The translations under genes and the position numbers were made by a program. Positions 1 through 7,659 of a stretch of DNA of 24,174 nt are shown one piece after another. Source of the stretch: Burkholderiales bacterium. Its GTDB lineage: Bacteria > Pseudomonadota > Gammaproteobacteria > Burkholderiales > Burkholderiaceae. The stretch is taken from NCBI GenBank assembly GCA_947372535.1, contig CANBUA010000035.1:1-24174 (forward strand), read 5' to 3'. The notes under the pieces are model-generated. The model was not told the origin of the DNA, ran no database searches, and saw nothing but the letters and a program-made list of their open reading frames with translations. The number at the start of each line of letters is the position of its first letter. Positions within the stretch are counted from its first letter, which is position 1.

Positions 1-2457
1 ATCGCGCAGGAGGACCGCTTCCCCGTCACCGAGATCATGCAGCAGACGCCGGACATCCCCGAGAGCTGCCAGTGGGCCATCTTCCTGCGCAACCACGACG
101 AGCTCACGCTGGAGATGGTCACCAGCAAAGAGCGCGACTACATGTACAACACCTACGCGGCCGATCCGCGTGCCCGCATCAACTTAGGGATCCGCCGACG
201 CCTGGCGCCGCTCATGGACAACAACATCGACACCATCAAGCTGATGAACAGCCTGCTCTTGTCGATGCGCGGCTCGCCCATCATTTATTACGGCGACGAG
301 CTGGGCATGGGCGACAACGTCTTCATCGGCGACCGCAATGGCGTGCGCACCCCCATGCAGTGGAGCCCCGACCGCAACGCCGGCTTCTCGCGCGCCGACC
401 CGCAGCGCCTCTACCTGCAGCCCATCATGGATGCCGTCTATGGCTACCAGGCTGTCAATGTCGAGTCGCAGATGCGCGATCCCTCGTCCCTGCTCAACTG
501 GATGCGGCGCATGCTGGCCGTGCGCCAGACCAGCCAGGCCTTCGGCCGCGGCGAGCTCAACTTCCTCAAGCCCGGCAACCGCAAGGTGCTGGCCTACTTG
601 CGGGAACGTGGCGATGACGCCATCCTGTGCGTGGCCAACCTCAGCCGCTCGGCCCAGCCGGTCGAGCTGGACTTGTCCCGCTTCAAGGGCCGCGTGCTGG
701 TCGAGATGCTGGGCCGCACAGCCTTTCCGCCCGTGGGCGATCTGCCTTACCTGCTGACCATCCCGGCCCATGGCTTCTACTGGTTCCGCCTGGCCACGGA
801 TGTGAACGTGCCCACCTGGCACAACCAGTACCTGCCCACGGAAGAGTTGCCCGTGCTGGTCCTCTTCGATGGCTGGCTCAGTTTGTTCCGCGATCAGGTG
901 GTGCCTTGGCGCATCGGTCTGGCCATCAAAACCCGCGCCCAGTTCGAGCAGCAAATGCTGCCTCGCTTCATCGAGACCCAGCGCTGGTATGCCGGCAAGG
1001 GCGCTGCCATCAAACAAACCGCTTTGGTCGATTCGGCCATCTGGGAACAAGGCCGCCAGAGCTGGCTGCTGCCTCTGGTCGAGGTGGACGGGCAAGGCGC
1101 GGAGGGCGGCACCTACTTCCTGCCCTTGGCCATGGCCTGGGAAGACAAGGACGAAGAGCGCATGCGAGCCCTGGCCGCCAGTGCCGTGGCCCGCACCCGC
1201 CAACAGGCCAGCGTGGGTCTCATGGCCGATGCCTTCTTCGACGAGGTGTTTTGCCGCACCATGCTCCAGGCCATGGCCGCCAATGTGACGCTGGAGGCCG
1301 ACAAAGGCCAACTCCAGTTCCGGGCCACGTCTCTGCTGGAGACGCTCGTGAGCCGGGACGACCTGGCCACTTTGCCCATCGGCAAACCGCAAGGCCAAAG
1401 CAGCAACACCATTGTCACCGTCAATGAAAAGCTCTTCCTCAAAGGCTACCGGCGCATCCGCCCGGGCGTGAACCCCGAGGTCGAAATCGGGCGCTTCCTC
1501 AGCGAGATCGTCAAGTTCCCGAACTGCGTGCCCGTGGCCGGTCAGCTTCAATACACCGGCAAGGATGGCACGGTCATGACCCTGGCCATCGTGCAGGGTC
1601 ACGTCTCCAACCAGGGCGACGGCTGGGCCTACACCACCGGCTACCTGCAGCGCTACCTGGAGCTGCGACGCACCAGCCATGAGCCCGAGCCCGCCGGCAT
1701 CCACGGCGCGTTCCTGGACTTGATGAAGACCCTGGGTCAACGCACGGGCGAGCTCCACTTGGCTTTCGCCCAGCGCACGGGCGATCCGGCGTTCGACCCC
1801 GAACCCCTGGTCGCCACGGACCTGCAAGCCAGCCGCAGCCGCATCCTCACCGATGCCACCTCGGTCCTGGGTCTGCTCGATGCCAGCCTGGATCAGCTGC
1901 TGCCAGAGGCCAAGGACGAAGCTCGCCAAGTGCTGGCCGCCAAGGACCAGATCCGCCAGCGCATTGAGCACTTCACCACGGGCACGCCGCGTGCGCTCAA
2001 GACACGTTTCCATGGTGATTACCACCTGGCGCAAGTGCTGCTCACCAAGAACGATTTCGTCATCATCGACTTCGAAGGCGAGCCGGGACGCAGTTTTGCC
2101 GAGCGGCGTATCAAACAGTCGCCGTTGAAAGACGTGGCCGGCATGCTGCGCTCTTTCAGCTATGCCCGCCTGAGCGCCTTGCGCGGCTCGGCCGTGAACG
2201 ACGAGGAACTCACCGCTTTGCTGCCTTTCGCCGCGCAATGGGAGCAGCAAACCCGCGATGCATTCCTCAATGGTTATGCGGAGACCACCGCCGTCCAAGC
2301 CGGCCTGCATGAGTCGCTGGAGGCCGGGCGTGGCCTGTTAGGTTTGTTCGAACTTGAAAAAGCGCTGTACGAACTGCACTACGAGCTGAACAATCGCCCC
2401 GACTGGGTGCGCATCCCGCTGCAAGGCATCCTCGCCATCCTCCAGACGCCCGCTTGA
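1..2457 (+). CDS. treS: Trehalose synthase-maltokinase fusion (TreS-Mak), 5' end missing
   Basis: The frame is open from base 1, so the gene starts left of the window; 818 residues are visible. TreS interconverts maltose and trehalose, and maltokinase phosphorylates maltose to maltose-1-phosphate, the donor used by GlgE to build alpha-glucan. Residues about 1-260 are the end of the GH13 TreS domain (FLRNHDELTLEMVT with the GH13 NHD signature near residue 31, then YYGDELGMGD and RTPMQW) plus its beta-sandwich. From about residue 317 (LPRFIETQRWYAGKG) the sequence is maltokinase, with the kinase-like HGDYH loop at 671-675 and metal-binding DFEGEP at 690-695. Fused proteins of this family are about 1,100 residues, so roughly 280-300 are missing. 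A small membrane-protein gene follows after 20 bases, suggesting one transcript. Family assignment is secure; the link to GlgE is from family knowledge. Confidence 0.95.
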   Translation: MAQEDRFPVTEIMQQTPDIPESCQWAIFLRNHDELTLEMVTSKERDYMYNTYAADPRARINLGIRRRLAPLMDNNIDTIKLMNSLLLSMRGSPIIYYGDELGMGDNVFIGDRNGVRTPMQWSPDRNAGFSRADPQRLYLQPIMDAVYGYQAVNVESQMRDPSSLLNWMRRMLAVRQTSQAFGRGELNFLKPGNRKVLAYLRERGDDAILCVANLSRSAQPVELDLSRFKGRVLVEMLGRTAFPPVGDLPYLLTIPAHGFYWFRLATDVNVPTWHNQYLPTEELPVLVLFDGWLSLFRDQVVPWRIGLAIKTRAQFEQQMLPRFIETQRWYAGKGAAIKQTALVDSAIWEQGRQSWLLPLVEVDGQGAEGGTYFLPLAMAWEDKDEERMRALAASAVARTRQQASVGLMADAFFDEVFCRTMLQAMAANVTLEADKGQLQFRATSLLETLVSRDDLATLPIGKPQGQSSNTIVTVNEKLFLKGYRRIRPGVNPEVEIGRFLSEIVKFPNCVPVAGQLQYTGKDGTVMTLAIVQGHVSNQGDGWAYTTGYLQRYLELRRTSHEPEPAGIHGAFLDLMKTLGQRTGELHLAFAQRTGDPAFDPEPLVATDLQASRSRILTDATSVLGLLDASLDQLLPEAKDEARQVLAAKDQIRQRIEHFTTGTPRALKTRFHGDYHLAQVLLTKNDFVIIDFEGEPGRSFAERRIKQSPLKDVAGMLRSFSYARLSALRGSAVNDEELTALLPFAAQWEQQTRDAFLNGYAETTAVQAGLHESLEAGRGLLGLFELEKALYELHYELNNRPDWVRIPLQGILAILQTPA

Positions 2458-2477
2458 GGCACGAGAGAGCAAACATC

Positions 2478-3161
2478 ATGGAAAAAGTCGATGTCTACCT
2501 GGAGCCGCTGAGGGCTTTCCTTTTCGAGCTGGGTGCCTTCCTACCGCGCCTGGGTGTGGCCTTGCTGGTCATGGTGATCGGCATCCTGCTGGCCAAGGCC
2601 GCGCGTTTTGCCATCCAGCGCGGCCTGCACGCCATCAACTTCCACATTCTGACCAAACGCTCCGGCATGGACAGTTTCCTGAAAAAAGGCGGCACCCTGA
2701 TCGACACGGTGGACCTGCTGGGCATCCTGGTCTATTGGCTGGTCATCCTCATTACGCTGGTGGTGGCCTTCAACGGCCTGGGCCTGACGCATGTGACCGA
2801 ACTGCTGGGCAGGGTGATGTGGTTCCTGCCCAAGGTGATCGTGGCCTTGCTGATCCTGGCCTTCGGCTCCTATTTCGCGCGTTTCCTGGGCAACGCCGTC
2901 TACACCTATTGCGAGAACGCCGGCATCCGAGATGGCGATGCCCTGGCCCGACTGGCCCGCTACGCCATCATGGCCTTCGTGGTGATGATTGCGCTGGACC
3001 AGATGGAGATCGGCGGCACCATCTTGCACGACGCCTTCCTGATCGTCCTGGGCGGCCTGATCCTGGCGCTGGCCCTGGCCTTCGGCCTGGGCGGCCGCGA
3101 ATGGGCGGCGGCCCGCCTCGAAGAATGGTGGCCCACCTCGAAACGCGACAAAATCCCCTGA
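2478..3161 (+). CDS. Small membrane protein of the MscS-associated TM-helix type, without the MscS beta domain
   Basis: This 227-residue protein has about five hydrophobic segments (roughly 20-45, 80-100, 113-140, 160-178 and 183-205). They resemble the conserved TM-helix repeat (PF05552) found in MscS-related proteins. The segment ending in LAFGLGGRE resembles the point where MscS channels enter their cytoplasmic beta domain, but the chain stops about 20 residues later with a charged tail. It is therefore not a complete mechanosensitive channel; CmpX-like or auxiliary membrane proteins are the nearest description. I chose ATG 2478, preceded by a purine-rich GAGAG, over the in-frame TTG at 2454 that overlaps the treS stop. 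Lying 20 bases after the trehalose gene, a role in osmotic stress is attractive but is inference only. Confidence 0.8.
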   Translation: MEKVDVYLEPLRAFLFELGAFLPRLGVALLVMVIGILLAKAARFAIQRGLHAINFHILTKRSGMDSFLKKGGTLIDTVDLLGILVYWLVILITLVVAFNGLGLTHVTELLGRVMWFLPKVIVALLILAFGSYFARFLGNAVYTYCENAGIRDGDALARLARYAIMAFVVMIALDQMEIGGTILHDAFLIVLGGLILALALAFGLGGREWAAARLEEWWPTSKRDKIP

Positions 3162-3235
3162 CTCACCGGGTTCTCTCAGGATTGCGCACGCCCTGGTCGC
3201 GCCAACATGTGGTCTGATGCAGTTTGGAGACCGCC

Positions 3236-4453
3236 ATGAATGAAGCCTGCCACGACCTCGTGTCCGACCCATCTGTCGAGTTGTCGGGCCAGGACCTGAT
3301 CGATCGCTGTACCGCGGAATCGCTCGACCTGCTGCGCCGCAACCTGACACCGCGCGGCATCCTGGCCGCCAGCCGCACGGCCGCCGCTGAAGCCCGCAGT
3401 TACACCCGCGTATTCGGGCGCGATGCCGCCATCTGCATCCTGGCCATGACCGGCAGCGGCGACGAGGCCCTGGAGCAAGGTGCCATCGACAGCCTCGATT
3501 CCCTGGCCCAGCTACAAGCGCCCAATGGTCAGATCCCCAAGTACGTGGACCCCGAAGGGCAGGATGCCGATTTCTGGTACCTGGGCTGCATCGACGCCAC
3601 CTTGTGGTGGCTGATCGCGGTGGACCACGTTCGCCGCCAGAGCCCCTTGCCCGACATGGCCCAGCGCTGGGAGCGCGAGGTGGCCCTGGCCATCAACTGG
3701 CTCATGGCGCAGGAGCACCAGCGCTTCTACTTGCTCCAGCAAAACGAGGCCAGTGACTGGGCCGACATCATGCCCCGCTCTGGCTTTGTGCTCTACACCA
3801 ATGCCTTGTGGTATCGCGTCAAGCTGCTGTTCGACCTGCCTTGCCTGGAAGAGACGCACTACCACTTCAATCACCTCTTCCACCCCTTTCAGCGCGACCT
3901 GCCCGAGTACCGGCGCGGCCGCCTGCTGAGCCACTACGCACGCCGTGGCCAGCGCAACCCAGGGCTTTACTTGAGCTTCGTCAACCTGTCCTTCGTGGGC
4001 GATGAAGGCGACGTCTTCGGCAACGTCCTGGCCATGCTCTACGGCCTGGCCGGCGATTCGATGACGCACGAGATCATCAAGACCTTGAAGAACGCCAAGG
4101 TGACCGACCCGTATCCGGCGCGCACGGTGACCACGCCCATCGACAGCGAGCACGAACTCTGGCGGGCCTACATGGGCCGCCACAACCAGAACCACCCGCA
4201 CCAGTATCACAACGGTGGCATCTGGCCCTTCGTGGGTGGCTTCTGGGTACTTGCCCTGATCAACGCGGGCAAGCGCACCTTGGCGCAGCAAGAGCTGATC
4301 AAGCTGGCCCATGTCAACCGCCTGGACAACTGGCGCTTCACCGAATGGTTCCACGGTCAGACCCTGACGCCCATGGGCATGGCCGGGCAAAGCTGGAATG
4401 CTGCGGTGTTCCTGCTGGCCCGCAACGCACTGGCTGTTCAACCTGCCCGGTGA
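3236..4453 (+). CDS. Glycogen-debranching-type glycoside hydrolase (amylo-alpha-1,6-glucosidase-like)
   Basis: This 405-residue protein looks like an alpha/alpha six-hairpin glycosidase. Recognisable blocks are YTRVFGRDAAIC (about residues 56-67), PNGQIPKYVDPEG, the tryptophan-rich DFWYLGCIDATLWW, YHNGGIWPFVGGFW, and the C-terminal EWFHGQTLTPMGMAGQSWNA. These fit the bacterial debranching/amylo-alpha-1,6-glucosidase group; GH100 invertases are a more distant alternative. It would trim alpha-1,6 branches or another alpha-glucoside, which suits a neighbour of TreS-maltokinase. No signal peptide is seen, so it is probably cytoplasmic. ATG 3236 is chosen because GGAG at 3226-3229 lies six bases upstream; the TTG at 3224 would overlap that site. 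The exact substrate cannot be read from sequence. Confidence 0.82.
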   Translation: MNEACHDLVSDPSVELSGQDLIDRCTAESLDLLRRNLTPRGILAASRTAAAEARSYTRVFGRDAAICILAMTGSGDEALEQGAIDSLDSLAQLQAPNGQIPKYVDPEGQDADFWYLGCIDATLWWLIAVDHVRRQSPLPDMAQRWEREVALAINWLMAQEHQRFYLLQQNEASDWADIMPRSGFVLYTNALWYRVKLLFDLPCLEETHYHFNHLFHPFQRDLPEYRRGRLLSHYARRGQRNPGLYLSFVNLSFVGDEGDVFGNVLAMLYGLAGDSMTHEIIKTLKNAKVTDPYPARTVTTPIDSEHELWRAYMGRHNQNHPHQYHNGGIWPFVGGFWVLALINAGKRTLAQQELIKLAHVNRLDNWRFTEWFHGQTLTPMGMAGQSWNAAVFLLARNALAVQPAR

Positions 4454-4463
4454 TGTCGTCAGA

Positions 4464-4766
4464 TCAGGCGCGCAAGTCCAGCAAGCGCCCAGTCATCTCC
4501 TTGGCCGTTTCGATCACCTTCAGGTTGGCCTTGTAGGTGTAGCTGGCGCTCAACTGCGTGACGATGTCCTGCGCCAGGTTGCTGCCTTCGACAGGCGAGC
4601 GCTGCACCGACACTTGCACCCCGCCTTCGGGCTGAGCCACCTGCACCACTTCCTGCCGATGGAAGCCGCGGGTGTCTGAGTTGGCGATGTTGTGGGCCGA
4701 CGCATCCAGGTGCGCGGTGGCCGCATTCAGACCGGAGATTGCGGTGGAAAAGACGGCGATGCCCAT
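4464..4766 (-). CDS. Minimal flagellar basal-body rod-like protein (FlgB/FlgC/FlgF-type ends)
   Basis: This 100-residue protein has both ends of the flagellar rod/hook family and almost no middle. The N-terminal stretch FSTAISGLNAATAHLDASAH followed by NIANSDTRGF matches the flg_bb_rod signature (SGL...L.. A.NIAN..T.GF). The C-terminal stretch SYTYKANLKVIETAKEM matches the rod/hook C-terminal helix (AYQAN.KVI.T..EM). FlgC is normally about 135-150 residues, so this is short. In the known family the two terminal helices pack as a coiled coil in the axial structure. AGGAG lies at proper distance before ATG 4766 and a near-consensus sigma-28 promoter lies just upstream. No other flagellar gene is in the window, so it is an orphan. 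It converges on the glycoside hydrolase with a 10-base gap. Confidence 0.87.
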   Translation of the reverse strand: MGIAVFSTAISGLNAATAHLDASAHNIANSDTRGFHRQEVVQVAQPEGGVQVSVQRSPVEGSNLAQDIVTQLSASYTYKANLKVIETAKEMTGRLLDLRA

Positions 4767-4800
4767 GTCCGGACTCCTTGCGGCACAAGGCCTTGTCGTC

Positions 4801-4827
4801 TTATCGGCACCTCCCGGCGCAACTTGA
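4801..4827 (-). promoter_or_regulatory. Sigma-28 (FliA) promoter for the rod-like gene
   Basis: Read on the minus strand, TCAAGTTG (bases 4827-4820) is followed by exactly 11 bases and then GCCGATAA (bases 4808-4801). The flagellar sigma-28 consensus is TAAAGTTT-N11-GCCGATAA, so the -10 element matches 8 of 8, the -35 element 6 of 8, and the spacing is exact. It lies 34 bases upstream of the ATG of the flagellar rod-like gene and points at it. Function is inferred from motif, spacing and the matching flagellar identity of the gene. Confidence 0.85.
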
Positions 4828-4832
4828 GGGGC

Positions 4833-4860
4833 TTGATACATTTTTTTCAAAAAAGATGAT
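4833..4860 (+). promoter_or_regulatory. Possible sigma-70 promoter for the diguanylate cyclase pair
   Basis: TTGATA (4833-4838, 5 of 6 to the -35 consensus) is followed after 16 bases by GATGAT (4855-4860, 4 of 6 to the -10 consensus). The spacer is a striking T7-C-A6 tract. It sits 55 bases before the first diguanylate cyclase and back to back with the sigma-28 promoter on the other strand. The match is moderate. Confidence 0.35.
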
Positions 4861-4915
4861 CGGGCGCTTAACCAGCCCGCCGGTCGGTCGATAAAAGCAA
4901 GACGACCCACGCCCA

Positions 4916-6112
4916 ATGAACATTGCCCTCAAGACCCTGTTGTCCCGATTGCTGGACTGGCTGGCTGGATGCCACCCCGCGGTGCGCCGTCACAGCTTGT
5001 TCGCGTTGTCCACGGGCCAGTTCTATGCGGTGAGTGTGGGCGTCACCTACCATGCGGCATCGCTGGGCGTGGTGACCTGGCCGGTGGCTCACGGTTTGGG
5101 GGCGGCCACGGCGCTGCTTTACTTTGGGTTTTATGCCCTGGTCCGCAGCGGCTGGTCTCAGCGCTTTGCCGATCCGGTGCTGACCTTGCCCCATGCCATG
5201 CTGTCCGAAGCGCTCACCATCGTGGCCTATGTGCTCATTGGCGCAGCCCGGGGCGATGTGGTCGTGCTGATGGGCCAGACCATCGTGGTCTCCATGTTCC
5301 GCCTCAAACCACGCGCTACGCTCTGCCTGGGCCTGTGGACCACGGGGTGGTTGCTGGCTGCGCAGTTGGGCCTGCTCTATTGGCAGGCACCAGGTTTTTC
5401 GGGTGTGCGGGCCATGGGCCATATGCTGGTCTCGGCCAGCGGCCTGCTGGCGATGACGTTGGTGGGCATGTGGATCTGCGAGATCCGGGTGCGCATCGCG
5501 CGCCAGTCTCAAAAACTCAGAGCCACCTTGACCCAGGCCGAAGTCCTGGCCACCACGGACATGCTCACCGGCCTGCTCAATCGACGCCGCATGGGCGAGT
5601 ACCTGGCCGAAGAGCTGGTGCAGGCGTCCAGGCTGGGCCATCCCGTCTGCCTGGCGCTCATCGACATCGACCATTTCAAGCGTATCAACGACACCCACGG
5701 CCACCGCGTGGGTGATGAAGTGCTGCGCGCCTTCGCCGCACTGGCCCAGGGCGAGATGCGCGAGGTCGACAAGCTGGCCCGCTGGGGCGGTGAAGAGTTC
5801 CTGGTGCTGATGCCGCATGTGAACCAGACCCAGGCTCAGGTGGCCATTGAGCGCTTGTGCCAACGCGTCGCGGGCCAGCCCATGGGCGAGCAAGGGCAAC
5901 TGACGGTGACCGTCTCGGTCGGCCTGGCGCCATGGTGGCCTGGCGAGTCGATGGCCTGCTGGCTCGATCGCACGGACAAGGCGCTCTACGAGGCCAAACA
6001 CCAGGGCCGCAACCGATGCGTGGTGGCCAATGTCGATGGCCCGTCCGAGGGCAAGGCGCCTGCCGTGGTGGCGCCCGAGCCCAGGCCCAACACCCTGCCG
6101 GTTGTCTCATGA
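4916..6112 (+). CDS. Membrane diguanylate cyclase with GGEEF active site (first of a tandem pair)
   Basis: This 398-residue protein has an N-terminal membrane region of about five or six hydrophobic helices (residues about 30-190), a short linker, and a GGDEF domain from about residue 208. The domain carries DMLTGLLNRR, the metal-binding LIDIDHFK (Asp250, Asp252), and the signature GGEEF at 291-295, as in active cyclases. RxxD at 282-285 is the usual inhibitory-site position, so product feedback is expected. It should make cyclic di-GMP from two GTP in response to an unknown membrane or periplasmic cue; the membrane part matches no named sensor domain I recognise. The start at ATG 4916 has no strong Shine-Dalgarno. 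The stop overlaps the next start (ATGA). Confidence 0.93.
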   Translation: MNIALKTLLSRLLDWLAGCHPAVRRHSLFALSTGQFYAVSVGVTYHAASLGVVTWPVAHGLGAATALLYFGFYALVRSGWSQRFADPVLTLPHAMLSEALTIVAYVLIGAARGDVVVLMGQTIVVSMFRLKPRATLCLGLWTTGWLLAAQLGLLYWQAPGFSGVRAMGHMLVSASGLLAMTLVGMWICEIRVRIARQSQKLRATLTQAEVLATTDMLTGLLNRRRMGEYLAEELVQASRLGHPVCLALIDIDHFKRINDTHGHRVGDEVLRAFAALAQGEMREVDKLARWGGEEFLVLMPHVNQTQAQVAIERLCQRVAGQPMGEQGQLTVTVSVGLAPWWPGESMACWLDRTDKALYEAKHQGRNRCVVANVDGPSEGKAPAVVAPEPRPNTLPVVS

Positions 6113-7242
6113 CCGCACTGCCCACCGACCCGCAGCCAAACGACACCTGGCTCAACCGCTGCCTGGGGCCCGATTCCGTGACCCGCTGGCGGGTGCTGGG
6201 TGTCTCGCTGTGCCTGCTCGTTTACGCCTTTTGTTGCGTGGCGGGCTGGCTGGCCACGCAAGCGGGCTTGTTCAGACCATGGGCCTTGCCGGCCCTGCTC
6301 ATGAGCATCCCCATCAACCTCGTCATGCTGGTCCTCGTGCGCAGCGGCTGGAGCCGATCACGCGCCGATCCGGCGTTGACCATGCCCCAGAACATCCTGG
6401 CCATGGTCGGCATTGGCCTGGCCTACATTGCCACGGGTCCTGACGACCGCGGCATCATCTTGATCCTGCTGACCTTGGTCACCGTCTTTGGCATGTACAC
6501 CCACACGCCCCGGCAGACCCTGGTGGTCGGCGCCGCCGGCATGGTGATGCTGGGCAGCATCATGTACGTGCTGACCCGGTGGGACCCGGTCTACTACCCG
6601 GTGGCCCGTGAGCTCATCCGCTTCGAACTGCTGGCCGGCTGTCTGCCTGTGATGGTGTTCATCGCCTACCAGTTGATCCATTGGCGGGACCGCCTGCGGG
6701 CGCAACGCGCCGAGCTGGCCAAAGCCCTGGAGGTGGTACAGCAACTGGCCACCCGCGATGCCTTGACCGGCCTGGTCAACCGCCGCCACATGCAGGAGAA
6801 ACTGGAAGACTGTGTGCTGCGTAGCCAGCGTTATGGCGAATCCTTCTGCGTGGCCTTGATCGATCTGGATCACTTCAAGGCCGTCAACGACCAGCATGGC
6901 CACAGCGTGGGTGACGAGGTCCTGATCCGTTTTGGCAAAGCGGCCCAGCGTGTGCTGCGTGAGTCCGACACCCTGGCGCGCTGGGGCGGCGAAGAGTTCC
7001 TGATCCTGTTTCCGCAGACGGCGCTCGAGCAAGCCCAAGGCCCGCTGCTGCGTTTGCAAGAGGCCCTGGCCGGCATGCGCATGTCGGCTGATCTGCCGCT
7101 GTTGAGGGTGGCCTTCTCCTGCGGGATGGCCAGCCATGCCGAGGGCGGCACCCTGGATCAGACGCTGGAGCAGGCCGATGCGGCGCTCTACCAGGCTAAG
7201 CGGACGGGGCGCGCCAGGGTGGTGTTTTTCGCAGGGCGGTGA
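6109..7242 (+). CDS. Membrane diguanylate cyclase with GGEEF active site (second of a tandem pair)
   Basis: This 377-residue protein has the same plan as the preceding one: a multi-helix membrane region (about 27-195), then a GGDEF domain with DALTGLVNRR, LIDLDHFK, GGEEF at 293-297 and an RxxD inhibitory site at 284-287. The membrane regions are related too: VRSGWS..RADP.LT.P is shared at equivalent positions (residues 78-92 here, 76-91 in the first protein), so the pair arose by duplication of the whole gene. ATG 6109 overlaps the previous stop in ATGA, implying translational coupling. It is predicted to be an active, feedback-inhibited cyclic di-GMP synthase. The signal sensed is not evident. 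Confidence 0.93.
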   Translation: MTALPTDPQPNDTWLNRCLGPDSVTRWRVLGVSLCLLVYAFCCVAGWLATQAGLFRPWALPALLMSIPINLVMLVLVRSGWSRSRADPALTMPQNILAMVGIGLAYIATGPDDRGIILILLTLVTVFGMYTHTPRQTLVVGAAGMVMLGSIMYVLTRWDPVYYPVARELIRFELLAGCLPVMVFIAYQLIHWRDRLRAQRAELAKALEVVQQLATRDALTGLVNRRHMQEKLEDCVLRSQRYGESFCVALIDLDHFKAVNDQHGHSVGDEVLIRFGKAAQRVLRESDTLARWGGEEFLILFPQTALEQAQGPLLRLQEALAGMRMSADLPLLRVAFSCGMASHAEGGTLDQTLEQADAALYQAKRTGRARVVFFAGR

Positions 7243-7308
7243 TCCGCCGTGCTGGCGTTGCGCCAGAGAATCAACCGCCATTGCCACCCGTAGGCAGAGG
7301 GTGTAAGG

Positions 7309-7329
7309 TGAGGAACGCCTCAATTTTTT
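7309..7329 (+). terminator. Weak Rho-independent terminator candidate after the cyclase pair
   Basis: TGAGG (7309-7313) and CCTCA (7318-7322) form a 5-bp stem with an AACG loop, followed by A and six T at 7324-7329. The stem is short, but the T run and its position 67 bases after the second cyclase stop suit a terminator. Confidence 0.4.
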
Positions 7330-7338
7330 GGAACTGTT

Positions 7339-7659
7339 GTGTCCCTCAAGCCAAAGTCAATGATGGTCAAGACCGCGCCCAACCCGGCGAGGCAGGCGGC
7401 CATCGCACGCGAGGCCCAGCTTCGGTCCCAACTGCCTCACACGTCCAGTTGCCTGGACAGCCGCTCGGCCCACCTCATCGGTGATGACGTGATCAACGAC
7501 TACGTGGCGCTCGATTGGCTGGAGTGGCAGGGCGGTGGCTTGCGCCTGACCGTCACGGGCCGCAACCTGTGCAATCAGGTGGTCAAGGAGCAGTCGGCCG
7601 AACGCGTCGACGCCAATGTGGTCAAACCCCGGCGCCGGGTTCGGACGACGTCGGCTTGA
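7339..7659 (+). CDS. Small hypothetical protein
   Basis: This open frame encodes up to 106 residues. The N-terminus is basic and low in features; the middle (SRSAHLIGDDVINDYVAL, then LEWQGGGLRLTVTGRNLC) reads like a real small cytoplasmic domain and resembles uncharacterised proteins I associate with Burkholderiales, but I cannot name a family. There is no signal peptide or membrane helix. The start is uncertain: GTG 7339 has a weak GGA upstream, while ATG 7360 and ATG 7363 have no ribosome site. The last 38 bases overlap the 3' end of the convergent acyltransferase gene. The C-terminal basic tail may be a by-product of that overlap. Confidence 0.5.
   Translation: MSLKPKSMMVKTAPNPARQAAIAREAQLRSQLPHTSSCLDSRSAHLIGDDVINDYVALDWLEWQGGGLRLTVTGRNLCNQVVKEQSAERVDANVVKPRRRVRTTSA

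Noticed and set aside
184..2310. A 708-codon open frame on the minus strand opposite treS
   Set aside because: It is a mirror of the GC-rich treS reading frame: no recognisable domain, repetitive Gly/Ala/Gln/His composition, while the plus strand carries clear TreS and maltokinase motifs.
4868..4894. A second sigma-28 promoter facing the diguanylate cyclase (GTCGATAA at 4887-4894)
   Set aside because: The -10-like element is good, but at the required 11-base spacing the -35 region (TTAACCAG) matches only 3 of 8.
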